DNA of 17,218 bases from Nitrospinota bacterium (GTDB lineage: Bacteria; JADFOP01; DATKYB01), in contig DATKYB010000133.1 of the NCBI GenBank assembly GCA_035528715.1, forward strand, positions 1 to 17,218. The letters run 5' to 3'. Positions 14,599-17,218 of this stretch are shown here, piece by piece. The translations under genes and the position numbers were made by a program. Numbering within the stretch: the first letter of the stretch is position 1; every line of letters begins with the position of its first letter. The notes beneath the pieces were generated by a model. It was given only the letters and a program-made list of their open reading frames with translations. It ran no database searches and had not been told where the DNA came from.

Positions 14599-16878
14599 TT
14601 ATAAGGCGCCCGCTCCCATTTTAAAGTGAAACTCACCTGGGCTTTCACCAGGTTTTTGGTCTAATTTAATGCCGTAATCAAAACCCATCGGTCCGATAGG
14701 TGTAAAAAGTCTGATGCCAGCACCTATAGCACTCCTTAAATTAAAGGGATCAAAATCCTTGATATCACTGTATACGTTTCCAGCATCTAAAAATCCAATC
14801 CCCGTTATATTCATTTGATTAACGAGAGGGTAACGAAGCTCTGAACTCCACAAAAATCGAGAGTCACCACCAACGGCCTCGCCACCTTCTTGTGGACCTA
14901 CCTCATTATACGTAAAGCCCCTTATTGTTCCTGATCCACCAGCAAAAAAGCGCTCAAATATAGGGAGCTCTTCACCACCAAGGCCTTGAGCAAACCCGCC
15001 CTGTACGAATTGACCAAATACGAGCCTTTTTTTCTTCCAAACAGGGATATATTTTCTCGTTCCTACAATAGCTCTATAAAATTCATTATTACCCCCTAAG
15101 GGCCCGCCAGCGAATTCTGTACTAAAAAAAGTTCGGCTCCCTCTTGTAGGAGCAAATCTCCTATCGCGTGTATCCCTCACTATTGCTGGCATAATACTAC
15201 TCGTCATCGTGGTTCCCTCCTGAGACCTTATATAAGATGAAGTAATTCCTGGATCAATATTACTCACTTCAACATCTTCTAATTTATAATGTATGGTTCC
15301 GGTAACATTTTCTCTCAACTCCTTACTAAAGCCAAAACCCCCTCCCTGAGAATCTTGATTAAAATATAAATAATCCCTTTTTAAATTGAAAAGGTTCGAG
15401 TTAAACCCTATTGAAGAGTCAAATAGAGCAGGATTTTCGAAGTTGATTTTAAATTGAGTCGTTACGCCCGAAAGATAGGTGGCAAATTGAAGCTTGTGTC
15501 CTCTTCCGAATAGATTGTTCTGGGCGACTGAGCCACCAAAGATCATATTCTCTACAGAACTGTATCCGCCCCCGAAGGAAATCACACCCGTATCCATCTC
15601 TTTGACCCTTGTCTCAATGTCTATAATATCATCTTTTTCACTTCTGGTTGTATCTATCTCTACATCACTAAAAAATCCGCTAAAGTCTAATGCTCTTTTG
15701 CTCTTTCTCAGCTTTTCACTATCAAACACCTCACCTTCACTTAGCTCAAACCCTCGACGGATAACATTATCTCTTGTCTTGAGATTTCCAAGGACATTGA
15801 TATTCCCAACAAACATCCTTTTTCTCTTGTCAATATTATAGACAACATTAACCACCTTTTTTTCTAAATCTGTCTTTGTTGAAGGTGCGATATCAACAAG
15901 GGCATAACCTTTCTTAGCATATAACTCCGTTAAAAGATTAATATCTTCTCTTAAAATGGACCTGCTGAAAGTATAACCCTCTCTAAGAGATAGTTTTTTA
16001 TACATTTCCTCTTCTGAAAGATCAGGATCCCCCCTGAAACTTACCTTCCCAACACTAAACTCTTCCCCTTCTATGATGGGGATCGTCACATATATTTTTC
16101 CCTTACTTCTATTAATTTCAACCCTTGGCTCTCCTGCCTTAGCCATGATATAGCCTTTATTGGAATAAAAATTTTCTATCAAAGAGATATCGTTCTTTAA
16201 CACTTCCTCTACATATGTCCCCTTCTTGGTAATAAAAGAGAAGAGGTTTTCTTCCTTTATCAGCATGACTTTTCTTAGTGTCTTCTCATCAAATGATTTA
16301 TTTCCAGAAAAGGCGATTTTGTCCACAGACATCTTCAGACCTTCATCAATTTTTATCTCCAAATCTACCCTGTTTGCATCTATTTCTTTCACATAAGACT
16401 CAACGTCAGCAAAAAGAAATCTTTTGGTCTGATATAAAATCTTTATTTTCTCTATGGACTCTTTTATTAAGTTTTTGTTAATAATTGTATTCTCCTTAAT
16501 AGTCAACTCTTTTCTAATATCATCCTCCTTGATCTTTTCATTACCTGATATGATTATATTTCCTATGGAAGATTTTTCAGAAACAACAAATATTATCTTC
16601 AGCCCCCCTTCAAAATCCTGCACATCGATCTTAACATCTTTAAAGAATCCTAAATTATAAATCTTTTTTAAGTCATCCCTTAATTGATTTACTGAGAATC
16701 TATCTCCTACCTTAGACTTGATATGAAACCTAATTGTAGATTCCTCAACTTTAAAATTTCCTTTTATTTCTATCTCCTTTATTTTAAGAACTTCTCTTTC
16801 AGCAGATGCAGCATTAACGAAAAAAAGAAAACTCCATAAACAAATAAACATAAGTAAAGGCTTATGTTTTATCCTCAT
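14599..16878 (-). CDS. bamA: Outer membrane protein assembly factor BamA
   Basis: 759 aa, within the family range. BamA is the Omp85-family core of the machine that folds beta-barrels into the outer membrane. Visible parts: a signal peptide (1-26, cleavage after ASA), five POTRA domains (about 28-425, e.g. IKEIEIKGNFKVEESTI at the first and GNINVLGNLKTRDNVI at the fifth), and a 16-strand barrel from about 430. The conserved loop-6 motif is IRGF (652-655) within GGSGTIRGF; DAGNVY is also typical. The protein ends FHFKMGAGAL, without the usual terminal aromatic residue. AGGG sits 7 nt before the ATG at 16878. The gene heads the bamA-ompH-lpxD-fabZ-lpxA run and is 38 bp past the clpC-like gene. 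Confidence 0.96.
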   Translation of the reverse strand: MRIKHKPLLMFICLWSFLFFVNAASAEREVLKIKEIEIKGNFKVEESTIRFHIKSKVGDRFSVNQLRDDLKKIYNLGFFKDVKIDVQDFEGGLKIIFVVSEKSSIGNIIISGNEKIKEDDIRKELTIKENTIINKNLIKESIEKIKILYQTKRFLFADVESYVKEIDANRVDLEIKIDEGLKMSVDKIAFSGNKSFDEKTLRKVMLIKEENLFSFITKKGTYVEEVLKNDISLIENFYSNKGYIMAKAGEPRVEINRSKGKIYVTIPIIEGEEFSVGKVSFRGDPDLSEEEMYKKLSLREGYTFSRSILREDINLLTELYAKKGYALVDIAPSTKTDLEKKVVNVVYNIDKRKRMFVGNINVLGNLKTRDNVIRRGFELSEGEVFDSEKLRKSKRALDFSGFFSDVEIDTTRSEKDDIIDIETRVKEMDTGVISFGGGYSSVENMIFGGSVAQNNLFGRGHKLQFATYLSGVTTQFKINFENPALFDSSIGFNSNLFNLKRDYLYFNQDSQGGGFGFSKELRENVTGTIHYKLEDVEVSNIDPGITSSYIRSQEGTTMTSSIMPAIVRDTRDRRFAPTRGSRTFFSTEFAGGPLGGNNEFYRAIVGTRKYIPVWKKKRLVFGQFVQGGFAQGLGGEELPIFERFFAGGSGTIRGFTYNEVGPQEGGEAVGGDSRFLWSSELRYPLVNQMNITGIGFLDAGNVYSDIKDFDPFNLRSAIGAGIRLFTPIGPMGFDYGIKLDQKPGESPGEFHFKMGAGAL

Positions 16879-16916
16879 TTTATAACCCTGTATAAGCTTT
16901 ATAACTTATCTAATTA

Positions 16917-17218
16917 CTAAGTATTAGATGTAACCAAATCTTTCTTATCAATAAATACTAACTGATCCCCCTCTCTTTTTACTACCACTACTCCGCCATC
17001 TCTAAACTTTCCTCTTAATATTTCTTCTGATAGAGGATCCTCTATATATTTCTCCATTGTTCGCTTTAAAGGCCTTGCTCCATAAGCAGGATCAAATCCT
17101 TCTTTTACTAACCACTGCTTGACAAGATCGTCCATCTCTAAGGTCAGACCCCTTTCATCTAATAGATGGGCATTAAGCTTTTTAAAAAACAGATCTACAA
17201 TCTCAACGATATTCTCCA
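16917..17218 (-). CDS. ClpC-type Clp ATPase, C-terminal end (cut by window edge)
   Basis: 99 codons plus stop are visible; the frame is open to the window edge. The sequence is the Clp C-terminal D2-small domain: ERGLTLEM, then GFDPAYGARPLKRTMEKYIEDPLSEEIL, which contains the sensor-2 GAR-P motif that contacts ATP. The tail GGVVVVKREGDQLVFIDKKD resembles ClpC/ClpA more than ClpB. The full protein would be a hexameric AAA+ unfoldase feeding the ClpP protease, or acting as a disaggregase. It lies 38 bp upstream of bamA on the same strand, so the bamA cluster may be transcribed with it; I see no convincing promoter in the gap. The N-domain and D1 that would settle ClpC versus ClpA/ClpE are outside the window. 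Confidence 0.85.
   Translation of the reverse strand, partial: ENIVEIVDLFFKKLNAHLLDERGLTLEMDDLVKQWLVKEGFDPAYGARPLKRTMEKYIEDPLSEEILRGKFRDGGVVVVKREGDQLVFIDKKDLVTSNT

Noticed and set aside
1-17218. Mobile elements, CRISPR arrays, tRNA or rRNA genes, prophage or defence genes
   Set aside because: I saw no transposase or integrase motifs, regularly spaced repeats, terminal inverted repeats or recognisable RNA genes on reading through. Composition looks uniform and the genes are envelope housekeeping.

Overview
This window is an outer-membrane biogenesis locus from a Gram-negative (diderm) bacterium. Base composition is AT-rich throughout, by eye roughly one third G+C. The gene set and order (clpC-like, bamA, ompH, lpxD, fabZ, lpxA, Gfo/Idh/MocA oxidoreductase, lpxI, lpxB, DUF374 acyltransferase, waaA, lpxK) resembles lipid A clusters of Deltaproteobacteria-like phyla (Desulfobacterota and relatives) and Nitrospirota-like lineages rather than Enterobacteria. 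LpxI in place of LpxH points the same way. A genus cannot be assigned from the sequence alone.

Layout. (1) Positions 1-1448, minus strand: N-terminal part of heptosyltransferase II (waaF, cut by the window edge), preceded by a late acyltransferase (lpxL/htrB). (2) 1449-1730: the longest non-coding stretch (282 bp), a divergent promoter region with a good -35/extended -10 promoter for lpxL and a plausible one for lptF. (3) 1731-4014, plus strand: lptF and lptG, the LPS-export permease pair. (4) 4136-5422, plus strand: a radical SAM/SPASM-like enzyme of unknown substrate with its own candidate promoter. It converges tail-to-tail on lpxK with only 5 bp between. (5) 5428-8473, minus strand: DUF374 (LpxJ-like) acyltransferase, waaA and lpxK, tightly packed and headed by the best promoter in the window (TTGAAA-17-TATAAT with an extended -10). 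(6) 8660-16878, minus strand: bamA, ompH/skp, lpxD, fabZ, lpxA, oxidoreductase, lpxI and lpxB, all co-directional with short gaps. (7) 16917-17218: the C-terminal end of a ClpC-type Clp ATPase, cut by the window edge.

How the genes work together. LpxA, LpxD, LpxI and LpxB carry out acylation of UDP-GlcNAc, second acylation, pyrophosphate cleavage and disaccharide formation. FabZ supplies acyl chains from the same hydroxyacyl-ACP pool that LpxA and LpxD draw on. LpxK adds the 4'-phosphate, WaaA adds Kdo, LpxL and the LpxJ-like protein add secondary acyl chains, and WaaF builds the heptose core. LptF/LptG extract finished LPS from the inner membrane. BamA with Skp/OmpH inserts outer-membrane proteins, including the LPS translocon. 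LpxC, MsbA, LptA/B/C/D and the Kdo synthesis genes are not in the window.

Most of this is conserved core biology and I see no mobile element, CRISPR, tRNA or rRNA. The points most worth a second look are the unassigned radical SAM enzyme beside lptFG, the oxidoreductase between lpxA and lpxI (a GnnA-like candidate, considered with changes in the LpxA active-site loop), the LpxJ-like acyltransferase upstream of waaA, an operator-like inverted repeat inside the lpxL promoter, and a BamA that ends without the usual aromatic residue.
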